Source of the DNA: Klebsiella sp. RHBSTW-00484
GTDB taxonomy: Bacteria > Pseudomonadota > Gammaproteobacteria > Enterobacterales > Enterobacteriaceae
NCBI RefSeq assembly: GCF_013705725.1
Contig: NZ_CP055483.1
Location: 51,643 to 115,642, forward strand
Reading direction: 5' to 3'
Length of the DNA stretch: 64,000 nt
Made by a program: the position numbers and the translations under genes. The first letter of the stretch is position 1, and each line of letters starts with the position of its first letter. The notes under the pieces were generated by a model. The model saw only the letters and a list, made by a program, of their open reading frames with translations. It made no database searches and was not told the DNA's origin. This document shows, in pieces, positions 40,406 through 50,230 of the stretch.

Positions 40406-42409
40406 TTAACGAACCAGGTGCAGGAAGTGCAGATGTTTTTCGTACTGGTCCAGTATGTCATTAATCAGCTGCTCCTGGTTCCAGCCCATCACATCATAAT
40501 TTTGACCGCCTTCTTTGAGATATACCTCAGCGCGATAATATCTATGTTGTTCAGTCTGCTGCTCATTATTATCCATCGCGGCGAGCGCGAAGGTCGGTGA
40601 GCTATACCCGCGAAGCCTCACTTCATATATAAAATTCAGCTCGTTACCCAAATCGACTTCAAGACGAATACGATCGTCGACTGCGTCACTGATGTGGCTT
40701 ATCGTCCCCTGCTTGTTCAGCTCTTCCTGAACCAGCGTCATGGCGGGGTGGATGACGTCGTCCATAAAACGTTTCACAAGAGATCGCTTCGGCAGATACG
40801 CGATATTGCGTAACCTTCTCTGCCAGGGAATTGGGTTACGTGCAGCCGTAGGAGCAATTGTCGCCATGCTCAGGCTTTCACGCTTGGTCAAATCCCGGCG
40901 CAAAGCTTTTAAAAGTCCGTATATAGATATCAGTAAGATCACTGAGAATGGCAATGCACTCGCTATTGTCACTGTTTGCAGCGCACTTAGCCCTCCGGCA
41001 AGGAGAAGCGCAATTGCGACAATGCCCATGAGCGAGGCCCAAAATATTCGCTGCCAGACGGGTGTGTTTGCCACTCCACCTGATGCCAGAGAATCAACAA
41101 CCATTGCCCCTGAATCAGCAGACGTGACAAAGAAGACGATGACCATCGCCATTGCGATGAATGACAGCACGGAAGAGAACGGGAAATGCTCCAGGAAATT
41201 AAACAGGGCCAGCGCCACATCCTGCTGAACGGTACTGGCGAGGTCTGTGGCCCCCTGGTTCATAATGAGATAGATCGCGCTGTTACCAAACACCGTCATC
41301 CACATGAGCGTAAAACCCGCGGGAACAAACAGCACGCCGGTGACAAACTCGCGAATGGTTCGCCCGCGGGAGACCCGTGCGATGAACATCCCCACAAACG
41401 GCGACCATGAAAGCCACCATCCCCAGTACAGTAATGTCCAGCCCCCCAGCCAGTTGCTCGACTTAGGCTCATACGCGTAAAGGTTGAACGTTTTACTCAC
41501 CAGTTCCGAAAGATAACCGCCCGTATTTTCCACAAATGACTTCAGCAGAAGCACGGTTGGTCCCAGACACAGGACCAGCGCCAGGAGCAACAACGCCAGA
41601 CCCAGATTGAGCTCAGACAGGATACGTATTCCCTTATCCAGGCCGGACACCACTGAAATCGTCGCTAACCCCGTGATGACCACGATCAGAATAACCTGCA
41701 CCGTTTCATTGATGGGCACCCCGAAAAGATGGTTCAAACCGGCATTCACCTGCAAAACACCATAACCCAGCGAGGTCGCAACGCCAAAGACCGTGCCGAT
41801 AACAGCGAAAATATCAACCGCATGACCTACAGGCCCGTATATGCGATCGCCGATAATGGGATAGAGTGCGGAGCGCAGGGTTAACGGCAGACCGTGACGG
41901 TAACTGAAGAACGCCAGAATCAGCGCCACAATGGCATAAATTGCCCATGCGTGCAGTCCCCAGTGGAAGAAGGTCAGACGCATTGCTTCCTTCGCTGCCG
42001 CAACGGTCTCCGGGGTGCCGACGGGAGGCGAAAGATAATGCATTACAGGTTCGGCAACGCCAAAGAACATCAGTCCGATCCCCATCCCTGCCGAAAAAAG
42101 CATCGCAAACCAGGAGTGGTAGCTGAAATCAGGCTGCGCATGGTCCGGGCCCAGCTTGATATCACCGTAGCGTGAGAGTCCCAGGAACGTGACACTCAGT
42201 AAAATCAGGGCCACAGCAAGGATGTAGAACCAGCTGGCATTCGTGAAGATTTGTTGCTGAAGTAGTTTAAAATTTTTGTCGGCGACATCCGGGAATACGG
42301 CGGCAAAGGCAACAAGAAGGAAAATCAGCAAAGCAGATGTAAAAAATACCGCTTTGTTAATCTGGCTTGTAGACTTCTTCGGGATTGTATCATTTTCACT
42401 CATAATCAT
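40406..42409 (-). CDS. betT: BCCT-family choline/betaine transporter, BetT-like
   Basis: A 667-aa transporter with 12 predicted membrane helices. The family signature is WTLLYWGWWLSWSPFVGMF in helix 8; FSAGMGIGLMFFGVAEP and the SADSGAMVVDSLASGG stretch are also present. The long C-terminal cytoplasmic tail (about residues 510-667) resembles that of BetT, which senses osmotic stress. It would import choline or glycine betaine using the proton or sodium gradient. No bet catabolic genes lie nearby. Start at 42409 after GGAAT; 42403 is possible. Confidence 0.88.
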   Translation of the reverse strand: MIMSENDTIPKKSTSQINKAVFFTSALLIFLLVAFAAVFPDVADKNFKLLQQQIFTNASWFYILAVALILLSVTFLGLSRYGDIKLGPDHAQPDFSYHSWFAMLFSAGMGIGLMFFGVAEPVMHYLSPPVGTPETVAAAKEAMRLTFFHWGLHAWAIYAIVALILAFFSYRHGLPLTLRSALYPIIGDRIYGPVGHAVDIFAVIGTVFGVATSLGYGVLQVNAGLNHLFGVPINETVQVILIVVITGLATISVVSGLDKGIRILSELNLGLALLLLALVLCLGPTVLLLKSFVENTGGYLSELVSKTFNLYAYEPKSSNWLGGWTLLYWGWWLSWSPFVGMFIARVSRGRTIREFVTGVLFVPAGFTLMWMTVFGNSAIYLIMNQGATDLASTVQQDVALALFNFLEHFPFSSVLSFIAMAMVIVFFVTSADSGAMVVDSLASGGVANTPVWQRIFWASLMGIVAIALLLAGGLSALQTVTIASALPFSVILLISIYGLLKALRRDLTKRESLSMATIAPTAARNPIPWQRRLRNIAYLPKRSLVKRFMDDVIHPAMTLVQEELNKQGTISHISDAVDDRIRLEVDLGNELNFIYEVRLRGYSSPTFALAAMDNNEQQTEQHRYYRAEVYLKEGGQNYDVMGWNQEQLINDILDQYEKHLHFLHLVR

Positions 42410-42833
42410 TTATTCCATTAATTAAATCCGCACTGGATAGAAGACACTACCTTTCACAGAGTAGCAAAGTTCAACTTGCTATGCGGCGTTAATCGGAAAG
42501 CATGGTGTAATGAGTGCCGATACAAATCATCCTATATTCTAAGGGGTTCTTGGTTACTCAGCCTGCCGCTTCCTGGTGCATTTATTTGTATCAAAGCTGG
42601 GACATACGTTAATGAACGTATATTAGGCACGAATTACTTTTTGAACAAAGCAGACGTTAAGATTTACAGCATCGGGAAGCTTCTGGATGCCGCGTCAGCG
42701 GCATGGAGGCGCCAGATGAGGTTACATGTGTCTGTGGAGTCAAATGGCGCCGAAAGCCCGGCGTAGCCGGTTACCGGGCTATAAATTCTGCCATCCTCCC
42801 CCTGCCCTGATTAGCTTTAACCCGCTAACAGCA
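42410..42833. other. Region between betT and the IncFII origin
   Basis: No supported gene. A hairpin AAGCCCGG/CCGGGCTAT at about 42757-42783 looks like a transcription terminator. Confidence 0.4.
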
Positions 42834-43833
42834 ATGAAGAAGTTAATGTAATCCCTTTTAACCCCGGTGAGCGGGCTTTACGGCGTTTACGACGTAAAGG
42901 GCGTGATTTCCGGGGCCTTAGCGGCGGCAGCTTGCTGCTGACGCTTAGGGGGATGTTCATAAAAAATCTCAGCGACACCAGGGAACTTAACATGGTAGCT
43001 GCAAAGCCATACCCGCGAAAAACATCTCAGACGCCGCTGTACGCGGTCGGAGTTGACCCGGCAAGGCGAGGCCGCAGTCGGGGCGTATCTCCGCGTTAGC
43101 GGGCCGCAGGGCCGCAGGGCCGCAGGGCCGCTTACGAGCGTGTACCAGACAACTGACCGCAGCTCCACCCACAGCGATGAAGAAGAGTAGTTACAACACT
43201 CATCATTAAAAGCGATGTTGTTCCCCGGCCTTCGGCCGGGGGCGGCGGCGCTTTTCAGTGGTGGGATGAGTTATGTAGTTACCGCTGTGCACGGAACTGA
43301 ATATTGGTCTGAGAGGGGCTCAGTGTTGCAGGACGGCGCCGGAGGTTTGTTTAAATGGTTAATTGAATGCTGTAACTAAAGTGCTTGCTGGTGCTGTGCC
43401 CGCCGCTTGCCGGCGGGAGGTACTTCTCGATTCTGAGCGGCGCGGGCGTTTGCGACCGCTGCCAGCGAAGGCCTCATTGAGACTGTCCACAGGACAGACG
43501 GCGAACAGGTTTTCCTTTGAGATGAAAGAGATTCAGATCTTTAAAAGAAGTACAGAGCAGGTATTTAAAGGGAACCATGCGGTCTGTAATTCTTTCGACG
43601 GGCACCCAGGAAACGTGTCGGGTGTAGCCTGGTGAATAGTTCCCTTGCAGTTAAATGTGTATAAGTAAAATCCGGTCAAAAAACCGGGGCCGGAGACCTG
43701 AAATTTCATCCACGAAAAGGAAAAATCAGGAGGTGGCCGTGGTGGCTGTTACAGGAATGGTCAGAAATCAGGCAACTGCAGAAGACGGGCGAGCGAAAGT
43801 CTCCGGCGTCGGCCGGATAAAAAAGTGGGAGGT
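42834..43833. other. IncFII-type replication origin and downstream region
   Basis: This lies directly downstream of repA on its strand, where IncFII plasmids have oriR, which RepA binds in cis. The part at 43020-43140 is homologous to the relict segment at 3418-3515. An 8-bp unit GGGCCGCA is repeated four times at 43101-43132. The exact oriR borders cannot be set from sequence alone. Confidence 0.65.
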
Positions 43834-44706
43834 TTATATGGGCTCGGGGTACGGCGCCAGGCGGGTATAGTTATTGCCCCGGGATATCAGCATTCGTTCC
43901 GTCACACGTCGCTCCACCTCACGCTTCAGCGCGTCATGATCGCCTCTGAAGCGGCCGGTGGCATATTCACGGGTCAGCTGCTGACGAACGCGCGTCTCTA
44001 TATCCTTACGCTGGCGTGAAGCATCCCGGCGAGCTGTCGCTCGCTTCTGGCCATGTGATTTACGCTCAGCCTGGTAGCTACGAAAACGCTCGCGTACAAA
44101 ACGCCAGGATTTAGCGATCAGCTCGTCCATTTCCAGTTGTGGCAGGCTCTGCTTTTTACGCTGTTTGTTTTCCCACTCCACACGGCTACGACGCGCGGCC
44201 ACGACAGCGACATCTGACACATCCAGAGCCTGAAAAAGAGCCGGCGTGAACGTCATGTCGGTCGGGATGTTACAGCCAATCTGCGGGTCATATTCCGTGG
44301 TGTAGGTGATCAGGCCCAACTCGGACATAAAGCGCAGCGCACGGGTCGCCCGCGAGATAGAGAGATTGCCACTTGCGGATTCCGTGGCCAGCCCGCACTC
44401 GATGGCCATATTGGTAATCGAGCGCTGCACGCGATTGGCCAGCGGATCATAATGGAAGCACATTGCCTGCAGGAGCGCGTCAATTGCACGTCGACGCAGT
44501 ATAGGAGGCATGCGGCGGCGCTTACCCAGTGAGCGGGCAAAGGCAACATGGATTGAAAAATCAAAGGTAGCGGTGAAGCCTTCGGCTTTGGCCATCAGCT
44601 TACGACAGAACGGCAGTGTCTTTTTGCCTTCACGCGCCATAAAACGCGGCTCGGCATTTTTAACCTGAACGTAATGAAATGAGTTTTCTGAATTCTGGTC
44701 AGCCAC
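43834..44706 (-). CDS. repA: IncFII-type replication initiator RepA
   Basis: A 290-aa RepA of the IncFII(K) type: [14 protein letters not shown] near the N-terminus, FATTFDFS-like [20 protein letters not shown], the winged-helix core [20 protein letters not shown] and a very basic C-terminus. It starts at a GTG at 44706 inside tap and is translationally coupled to it. It initiates replication at the downstream origin and is limited by CopA RNA and CopB. Confidence 0.93.
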   Translation of the reverse strand: MADQNSENSFHYVQVKNAEPRFMAREGKKTLPFCRKLMAKAEGFTATFDFSIHVAFARSLGKRRRMPPILRRRAIDALLQAMCFHYDPLANRVQRSITNMAIECGLATESASGNLSISRATRALRFMSELGLITYTTEYDPQIGCNIPTDMTFTPALFQALDVSDVAVVAARRSRVEWENKQRKKQSLPQLEMDELIAKSWRFVRERFRSYQAERKSHGQKRATARRDASRQRKDIETRVRQQLTREYATGRFRGDHDALKREVERRVTERMLISRGNNYTRLAPYPEPI

Positions 44707-44770
44707 CGCTTCCTGCGCTTATGTTGCACGGAAGGAGTGAGCACAGAAGGTCTTGAACTTTTCTGAGCAT
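44699..44770 (-). CDS. tap: Leader peptide Tap of repA
   Basis: A 23-codon frame from the ATG at 44770 to the TGA at 44699, overlapping the first codons of repA. Its translation (MLRKVQDLL...NISAGSGG) follows the R1/R100 tap pattern. Translation of tap is needed to open the repA start site, and CopA RNA blocks it. Confidence 0.88.
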   Translation of the reverse strand: MLRKVQDLLCSLLPCNISAGSGG

Positions 44771-44781
44771 GAATCTATACT
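44753..44781 (+). promoter_or_regulatory. CopA promoter
   Basis: TTGAAC (44753-44758) and TATACT (44776-44781) with a 17-bp spacer, on the strand opposite repA, ending just before the first CopA stem-loop. A strong constitutive promoter as expected for copA. Confidence 0.85.
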
Positions 44782-44787
44782 CCCTGC

Positions 44788-44875
44788 ATAGAGCAACAGC
44801 TTCTATGCAGTTTTGAAAGGCCCCGTTAATCTTTTCGCTCCGCCAAGAATGAAGAAGATTATCGGGGTTTTTGCT
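44788..44875 (+). ncRNA. copA: CopA antisense RNA
   Basis: Runs opposite the repA leader. Stem-loop I is CTGCATAGA/TCTATGCAG (44784-44810). Stem-loop II is CCCCGTTAATCTT paired with AAGATTATCGGGG (44821-44867), followed by TTTTTGCTTTT as terminator. It pairs with the repA leader (CopT) and blocks tap and hence repA translation, setting copy number and IncFII incompatibility. The 5' end is placed about 7 bp after the -10. Confidence 0.88.
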
Positions 44876-44985
44876 TTTCTGGTTCCAGGTAAATTCCCCA
44901 TCCGAACCAGTTCCCTGCCACCTTGCGGCGTGGCCAGCCAGAAATCTCTAAACGATCAGTAATCTAGCACTCAAAGCCGGATGGA

Positions 44986-45255
44986 TCAAGAATGTGACGT
45001 CGTTACATCAATTCCAAGCTTCGCGGACTCCATTTCAATAAGCCTTTCAATCATTTCTGCCTGAGTAATTCCTTCACTCTCACACATGATTTGAAGCTGA
45101 TTTTTAAGTGAATCGCGCACAAACACCCTCACCTCTTTGTGCGTCGTTTTTTTACGCGCAACAGCCTTCTGCTGCCGTTCTGCAGCAGAAAGTGGTTTCC
45201 CTTTTCTGTAGGGGCGTTTAGATGAGGAAGTAACTGCGTTTATGGCCTGTGACAT
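44986..45255 (-). CDS. copB: RepA transcription repressor CopB (RepA2)
   Basis: 89 aa, basic in its first half (SSKRPYRKGKPLSAAERQQK) and with a ribbon/helix dimer part (EVRVFVRDSLKNQLQIMCES). Start at 45255 after GAGGAGG; a start at 45273 is less likely. It represses the second repA promoter, in the 44880-44985 gap. Confidence 0.92.
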   Translation of the reverse strand: MSQAINAVTSSSKRPYRKGKPLSAAERQQKAVARKKTTHKEVRVFVRDSLKNQLQIMCESEGITQAEMIERLIEMESAKLGIDVTTSHS

Positions 45256-45395
45256 CTCTGCCTCCTCAAGCATTTAACTAAATACCTGAACAAAGATACT
45301 ACAGCTGGCCTGATGCGGCGAGTGGCTATGTTATTTTTTGTTATATAACCTAATCTCCGTTGGCGCGAAGTTCAGGTTAAAAAACGTAACGATTT

Positions 45396-45962
45396 TCAGT
45401 ACGTACTCTGCCAGTCCGTTCCCTGTGCCCAGCGGGATGCCCAGTGGTTCAGGTAACTGTGGGCGACAACCGGGTCATCCCACACGACCAGCACATTCTC
45501 TGAATTCGAACGGTCCGCAGCCCGACTGAAATTGAAAGAGCCGACCTCGGTATTGCGTTTGTCTGCGACGATCACTTTGTCATGAAGGATCGTATATACG
45601 TCGACGGTGCGGACAGGGATACCCGCGCTGACCAGCACGTTCATGGCGGCCACACTGGCTTTCCCGGTATTCGCCTTCTGGTCCAGTACTACCCTGATAT
45701 CCACTCCACGCCGTTTTGCCGCAATAAGCGAGCGAGTCACCTCCGGCGACGTGAAGGAGTATCCCATCAGGCGGATTTCCTGCTGCGCTGAATCGATGGT
45801 CTTCAGGACCAGCTGCAGGGCCGTTCCTTCCGGGGAAAAGCCGGTCTCGATGGACGCGGCGTTGACTGCCGGCACTGGCGTGTAAAGCGCCAGACTGAGC
45901 AGTCCGGGCAACCACCACCGGCTGGCTGGGGTTTGACGGGTCGTTCTTTTTTCTATACTCAT
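45396..45962 (-). CDS. Secreted phospholipase-D-family nuclease
   Basis: 188 aa with an N-terminal signal peptide (WWLPGLLSLALYTPVPAVNA). One HKD motif ILHDKVIVADKRNTEVGSFN follows in a single-domain PLD nuclease of the Nuc/EndA type, which acts as a dimer. Such genes commonly flank IncF replicons. Probably a periplasmic DNase; its role for the plasmid is not established. Confidence 0.85.
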   Translation of the reverse strand: MSIEKRTTRQTPASRWWLPGLLSLALYTPVPAVNAASIETGFSPEGTALQLVLKTIDSAQQEIRLMGYSFTSPEVTRSLIAAKRRGVDIRVVLDQKANTGKASVAAMNVLVSAGIPVRTVDVYTILHDKVIVADKRNTEVGSFNFSRAADRSNSENVLVVWDDPVVAHSYLNHWASRWAQGTDWQSTY

Positions 45963-45968
45963 ACGATT

Positions 45969-46179
45969 TCACTCCTGATGACATTCAGTGATGTCGTGTC
46001 GGTGCTTCAGAAAATCCCTCACACACCTGACCAGTTTCTCTGAATCCCGCTCCCGCAACAGCGGAATGCCGGCCTGGCGAAGTACCTCTTCCAGCAGAAT
46101 ATCCCGGCGTACCCGATGTTTTTTCAGGTGCGAGGCATCATCCAGTTCGACAGCGGCCACAATGGCAAAGGTCGTGATA
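45969..46179 (-). pseudogene. DUF2726 protein, C-terminal fragment
   Basis: About 65 codons ending RDFLKHRHDITECHQE. The VAAVELDDASHLKKHRVRRD stretch with ILLEEVLRQAGIPLLR is the DUF2726 (restriction-nuclease-like) pattern. The 5' part is lost at the repeat-like terminus at 46180. Confidence 0.75.
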
Positions 46180-47417
46180 GGGGTCAGCTTGGATATCGAA
46201 AATTATTGTACTATAAGGACTTCCCCGGCATGTCAAAGCCGGTATTTATGGTTTCTGTCTGCTCTTCAGTAAAAATAAAGGGGAGAGACTGCGGTACTAT
46301 AAACGGCCATGATGAATCGTCATCGATTCGGGCCCTGATGAAAGACGCGCGTGAGGTTCTAGTTCGTTAAGCGGATACGTATATCCTGTACAATAGCCAG
46401 ATAGGCCTCACGGGGTCTAACCCTTTATCATCAACGAATTGCAGGTCAGATGGTTATACAGCTTCGAGCTTTAGTTGACTGAGTACAGCCGGAAATCATC
46501 ACCGTAATGTAGTGATGCCCAACACAGCCGCGCATTTTTGGCGGCGATGGCCACAACAGCCCGCCAGTACCCTCTGCGCTCAACCAACATACAAACCCAA
46601 CGGCTGAATGAGTCAGTCCTTTTCCCGGCGCCAATAAGCACTGAACGAGCCCCCTGAACCAGAAGCGTTCGCAGATACGAATCACCGGCTTTTGTGATCC
46701 TGCCGAGTTTCGACTTTCCCCCGCTGCTGTATTGTGATGGCGTCAGCCCCAGCCAGGCTGCCAGTTGACGTCCATTTTTAAAATCATGTGCATTACCGAT
46801 ACTGGCGACCAGTGCACAGGCCGTTGTGGGACCAACGCCCTTTAGCTCCATCAGCCGCTGACTGCGATGATCTGTTTTGGCTATGTGGGACAAAATTCGG
46901 TCATATTCAGTGATGTTAGCTTCAATGCGATCAACGTGTTCCATCAAATCATCAACACATTGCTGAACCTGAAGCGGTAAAGAGCTCTTCTGCACAGAAA
47001 CCATGTGGCGCAGGGCATCAGCACTTTGCGGCGCGATGACACCGAATTCAGATATCAATCCTCGCAGACGATTATACGTTGCTGTTTTCTCTTCGATAAA
47101 ACCCTGACGGGTACGATGTAAACACTGCATGGCCTGCTGGCTTTCGTCTTTCACTGGTACGAACCGCATATGCGGACGACGAACAGCTTCACAGATAGCC
47201 TGAGCATCAGCTGCATCATTTTTTCCTGATTTTCCGGCCATACGATAAGGCGATACAAACTTAGCAGCCATCAGACGTGGCTCATGACCATACTGCCGAA
47301 ACAATCTTGCCCAGTAGTGAGCCCCGGAGCATGCTTCCATCCCGATAACACAGGGAGGCAAACTTGCAATTAACTCAGGAAGTGCAGCACGCGATACTTT
47401 AGGCTTAACCAGAACTA
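46180..47417 (-). mobile_element. IS110-family element (second copy), 5' end of transposase gene missing
   Basis: Uninterrupted across the TTATCATC site (46433-46440) where the other copy was cut by IS26, so it preserves the ancestral arrangement. Its left edge at 46180 is a 38-bp Tn3-like terminus starting GGGGTCAGCTTGGATATCG. On the right it is cut by the IS21-family element at 47418. Confidence 0.8.
46471..47417 (-). pseudogene. IS110-family transposase lacking its N-terminus
   Basis: About 315 codons. GMEACSGAHYWARLF and KNDAADAQA remain; the first RuvC-like segment GIDLAKN is gone. The C-terminus ends normally in WASLHYGDDFRLYSVN, unlike the frameshifted copy at 7595-8641. Confidence 0.85.
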
Positions 47418-47508
47418 TGAGACGACAATAACTCAGTCCGCCTGGTGCTGATTATTCTGGCCGGTTTTGTAATCTGAATGTCATGTACATGCTCCAACAG
47501 GAAATGGC

Positions 47509-49008
47509 GTGACGCTCAATACTTCTCAGGTCAGTTACTACATGACTCAACGTAAAAAAGGGGCAACCCAGCATATCTCGGCCATGAAGGCCGGTATCTC
47601 TGTCCGATCTGGTCGCCGGATCGAGAAAGATCAGTGGTCGAAAGCCGGTGAACGCCACTGGCGAACGCGTAAAGATCCACTTGAAGCTGTGTGGGACAGC
47701 GAGCTTGTCCCTTTACTGAAAGAAAGGCCTGCTCTGATGCCAACCACGTTGCTGGAAATGCTACAGGATAAATATCCTGGTCAGTACCCCAACAACCTCC
47801 GCAGGACAATGCAGCGGCGGGTCCGTGAATGGAAGTTGCAATATGGTGCGGAGCAGGAGGTCATGTTCCGCCAGCGGCATCAACCCGGGTTGCGTGGTCT
47901 GTCTGACTTTACTGAGCTGAAAGGCGTAGTTGTCACCATCGCCGGTAAGTTGTTGGCGCATAAGCTGTATCACTTCCGCCTTGAGTGGAGCCACTGGAGC
48001 TGGATGCGGGTTGTGCTGGGTGGGGAGAGCTTCTCTGCCCTGGCTGAAGGGTTGCAGGAGGCGCTCGGTCAGTTAGGCGGCGTGCCGTCAGAGCACAAAA
48101 CTGACAGCCTGCGGGCCGCGTGGAAACACCGGGGTGAAGACGGTCAACGGGAACTGACAGAGCGTTATGCCGAGCTCTGCCGGCACTACGGTATGCAGGG
48201 CGTGCACAATAATGCCGGACGGGGCCATGAAAACGGTTCGGTGGAGAGCGCTCACGGGCATCTGAAACGGCGGATCCGCCAGGCGCTGATACTACGCGGT
48301 AGCAACGACTTCAGTACGCTTGAAGAATACCAGGCCTTCATCACTCAGCAGGTCATGCGGCATAACCGCAATAATCAGGATCTGGTTAAAGAAGAGCAGC
48401 CTCATCTGAAGCCGCTGCCGCTTCGTCGCAGCGCCGACTATGACGAACTGACGGTGAGGGTCAGTAGCAGCAGTACCATCAACGTCAGGCACGTCATCTA
48501 CAGCGTCCCTTCCCGGCTGGTTGGCCAGCTTCTGCGGGTCCGGTTATGGGATGACCGTCTGAGTTGTTACGTTGGCAGTAACGAAGTCATGAACTGTCCC
48601 CGGGTCAGACCCGAAAAAGGCAAGACGCGGGCACGGCGAATCGACTTCCGGCATGTGATCGACAGCCTGGCAAAAAATCCCGGGGCGTTCTGCCATGCGA
48701 CACTGAGAAACGACATCCTGCCGGATGATGAATGGCGAAAACTATGGCGCCGTCTGTGCAACCACCTGGAGCCCGAAATGGCTGGCAGACTGATGGTACA
48801 CGCACTGAAACTGGCTGCGGGGTATGACGATATCTCGGTCGTGGCACGCGGGATGGAGCAGATGCTGAATACCCCAGGCGAACTGGATCTGAACCGGTTG
48901 ATGCGGTTCCTGGGAATAAAGGAAAAAGAGCTACCGCCCGTCAGTGTCGTTCAGCATAACCTGAGCAGTTATGAGCAGTTGCTGCGTGGAAAAGGAGGTC
49001 TGCAGTGA
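47509..49008 (+). CDS. istA: IS21-family transposase IstA
   Basis: A 499-aa transposase: an N-terminal helix-turn-helix region (QHISAMKAGISVRSGRRIEK), and the catalytic core with GLSDFTELKGVVV (first Asp), EHKTDSLRAAWKH (second Asp) and GHENGSVESAHGHLKRRIRQ (Glu). Complete. Overlaps istB by 4 bp. Confidence 0.92.
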   Translation: MTLNTSQVSYYMTQRKKGATQHISAMKAGISVRSGRRIEKDQWSKAGERHWRTRKDPLEAVWDSELVPLLKERPALMPTTLLEMLQDKYPGQYPNNLRRTMQRRVREWKLQYGAEQEVMFRQRHQPGLRGLSDFTELKGVVVTIAGKLLAHKLYHFRLEWSHWSWMRVVLGGESFSALAEGLQEALGQLGGVPSEHKTDSLRAAWKHRGEDGQRELTERYAELCRHYGMQGVHNNAGRGHENGSVESAHGHLKRRIRQALILRGSNDFSTLEEYQAFITQQVMRHNRNNQDLVKEEQPHLKPLPLRRSADYDELTVRVSSSSTINVRHVIYSVPSRLVGQLLRVRLWDDRLSCYVGSNEVMNCPRVRPEKGKTRARRIDFRHVIDSLAKNPGAFCHATLRNDILPDDEWRKLWRRLCNHLEPEMAGRLMVHALKLAAGYDDISVVARGMEQMLNTPGELDLNRLMRFLGIKEKELPPVSVVQHNLSSYEQLLRGKGGLQ

Positions 49009-49760
49009 GCAATATCCATCACCTGGAACGCAGCCTGCGAAAACTGCGCCTGACACGCGTTGGCGCGGAATGGCATGCGCTGGAAAAACGTGCGCTGGCA
49101 GAGGGGTGGACCCCGTCACGCTATCTGCTGACGCTGTGTAATGAAGAACTGCTGTGGCGTGAAAGCGAAAAGCTGCGCCGCTATAAAAAGGAAGCCCGGT
49201 TGCCGGTCGCGAAAACCCTGGGTGAATATGACTTCGCCCAGGTGCCGGAGCTGAATGCAGCTCAGTTCCGGCAGCTCTGCGAAACGACAGACTGGGTTGA
49301 TGCAGGTGAAAACGTCCTGCTGTTCGGCGCCAGCGGGCTGGGGAAAAGCCATCTGGCGGCAGCGATCGTGGATGGCGTTGTAGGTCAGGGCTACCGGGCC
49401 CGGTTCTACAGCGCGGGAGAGCTGTTGCAGGAACTGCGTAAAGCCAGAGCTCAGCTGAAACTGAATGAGCTGTTACTGAAACTGGATCGCTATCGGGTGA
49501 TAGTGGTGGATGACCTCGGTTATGTCAAACGCGACAACGCGGAAACCGGTGTGCTGTTCGAGTTAATCGCTCATCGCTATGAACGAGGGAGTCTGGTGAT
49601 CACCAGTAACCATCCGTTCAGCACATGGGGCAGCATCTTCGTGGATGAGACGATGGCAGTAGCGGCGGCCGACAGGCTGATCCACCACGGATATATGTTC
49701 GAACTGAAGGGAGAAAGCTACAGGAAAAAGACGGCAAAGGCAGTAACCAGCGCGACTTAA
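49005..49760 (+). CDS. istB: IS21-family helper ATPase IstB
   Basis: A 251-aa AAA+ ATPase of the DnaC/IstB type: Walker A LFGASGLGKSHLAAA, Walker B RVIVVDDLGYV, and LVITSNHPFSTWGSIF. It selects and remodels target DNA for IstA. Complete. Confidence 0.93.
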   Translation: MSNIHHLERSLRKLRLTRVGAEWHALEKRALAEGWTPSRYLLTLCNEELLWRESEKLRRYKKEARLPVAKTLGEYDFAQVPELNAAQFRQLCETTDWVDAGENVLLFGASGLGKSHLAAAIVDGVVGQGYRARFYSAGELLQELRKARAQLKLNELLLKLDRYRVIVVDDLGYVKRDNAETGVLFELIAHRYERGSLVITSNHPFSTWGSIFVDETMAVAAADRLIHHGYMFELKGESYRKKTAKAVTSAT

Positions 49761-49790
49761 CGTCGCACTAAATGAATCGCCACGGATAAT

Positions 49791-50219
49791 CTAGACACTT
49801 CCGAGCCGTTGATAATACTGGTTTTCATATTCTGTCGGTGACATCTGTTCGCTAGAACCATGCCGACGCTTACTGTTATAAAACATTTCGATGTAATCAA
49901 AAATATCACTGCGGGCTTCTTCCCGCGTTCCGTAGATCTTTTTCTTTATCCGTTCGCGTTTCAACAACTGGAAAAAGCTTTCTGCAACCGCATTATCATG
50001 GCAGTTACCGCGACGGCTCATGCTGCCTTCCAGGCCGTGTGATTTCAGGAACGACTGCCACTCATGGCTTGTGTACTGACTGCCCTGATCCGAATGAACC
50101 AGCACCTGTTTTTGGGGATTACGCCGCCATACAGCCATCAGCAGTGCGTTCAGGACAATGTCCTTTGTCATCCGGGATTGCATGGACCAGCCGATAATTT
50201 TGCGTGAGAACAGATCAAC
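49791..50219 (-). pseudogene. IS3-family OrfB, C-terminal part
   Basis: Carries DLFSRKIIGWSMQSRMTKDI, VLVHSDQGSQYTS (second Asp) and RRGNCHDNAVAESFFQLLKRE (Glu) of an rve-type integrase core. The N-terminal part is at 51551-51939; the IS2-like element splits the gene at VVVD. Confidence 0.88.
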
Positions 50220-50230
50220 TGGATTGGCCC

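Larger units (their letters stand above)
47418..49772 (+). mobile_element. IS21-family element, right end missing
   Basis: Starts TGAGACGACAATAACTCAGT and carries istA and istB. The right end is cut at 49773 by an IS3-family element; the missing terminus survives at 21363-21496. Confidence 0.88.

Noticed and set aside
42887..43168. 93-codon frame downstream of repA
   Set aside because: It spans the 8-bp tandem repeat and has no homologue I recognise; better explained as origin-region DNA.
45338..45529. Frames antisense to the PLD nuclease
   Set aside because: The PLD frame has a signal peptide and HKD motif; the opposite frames have neither.
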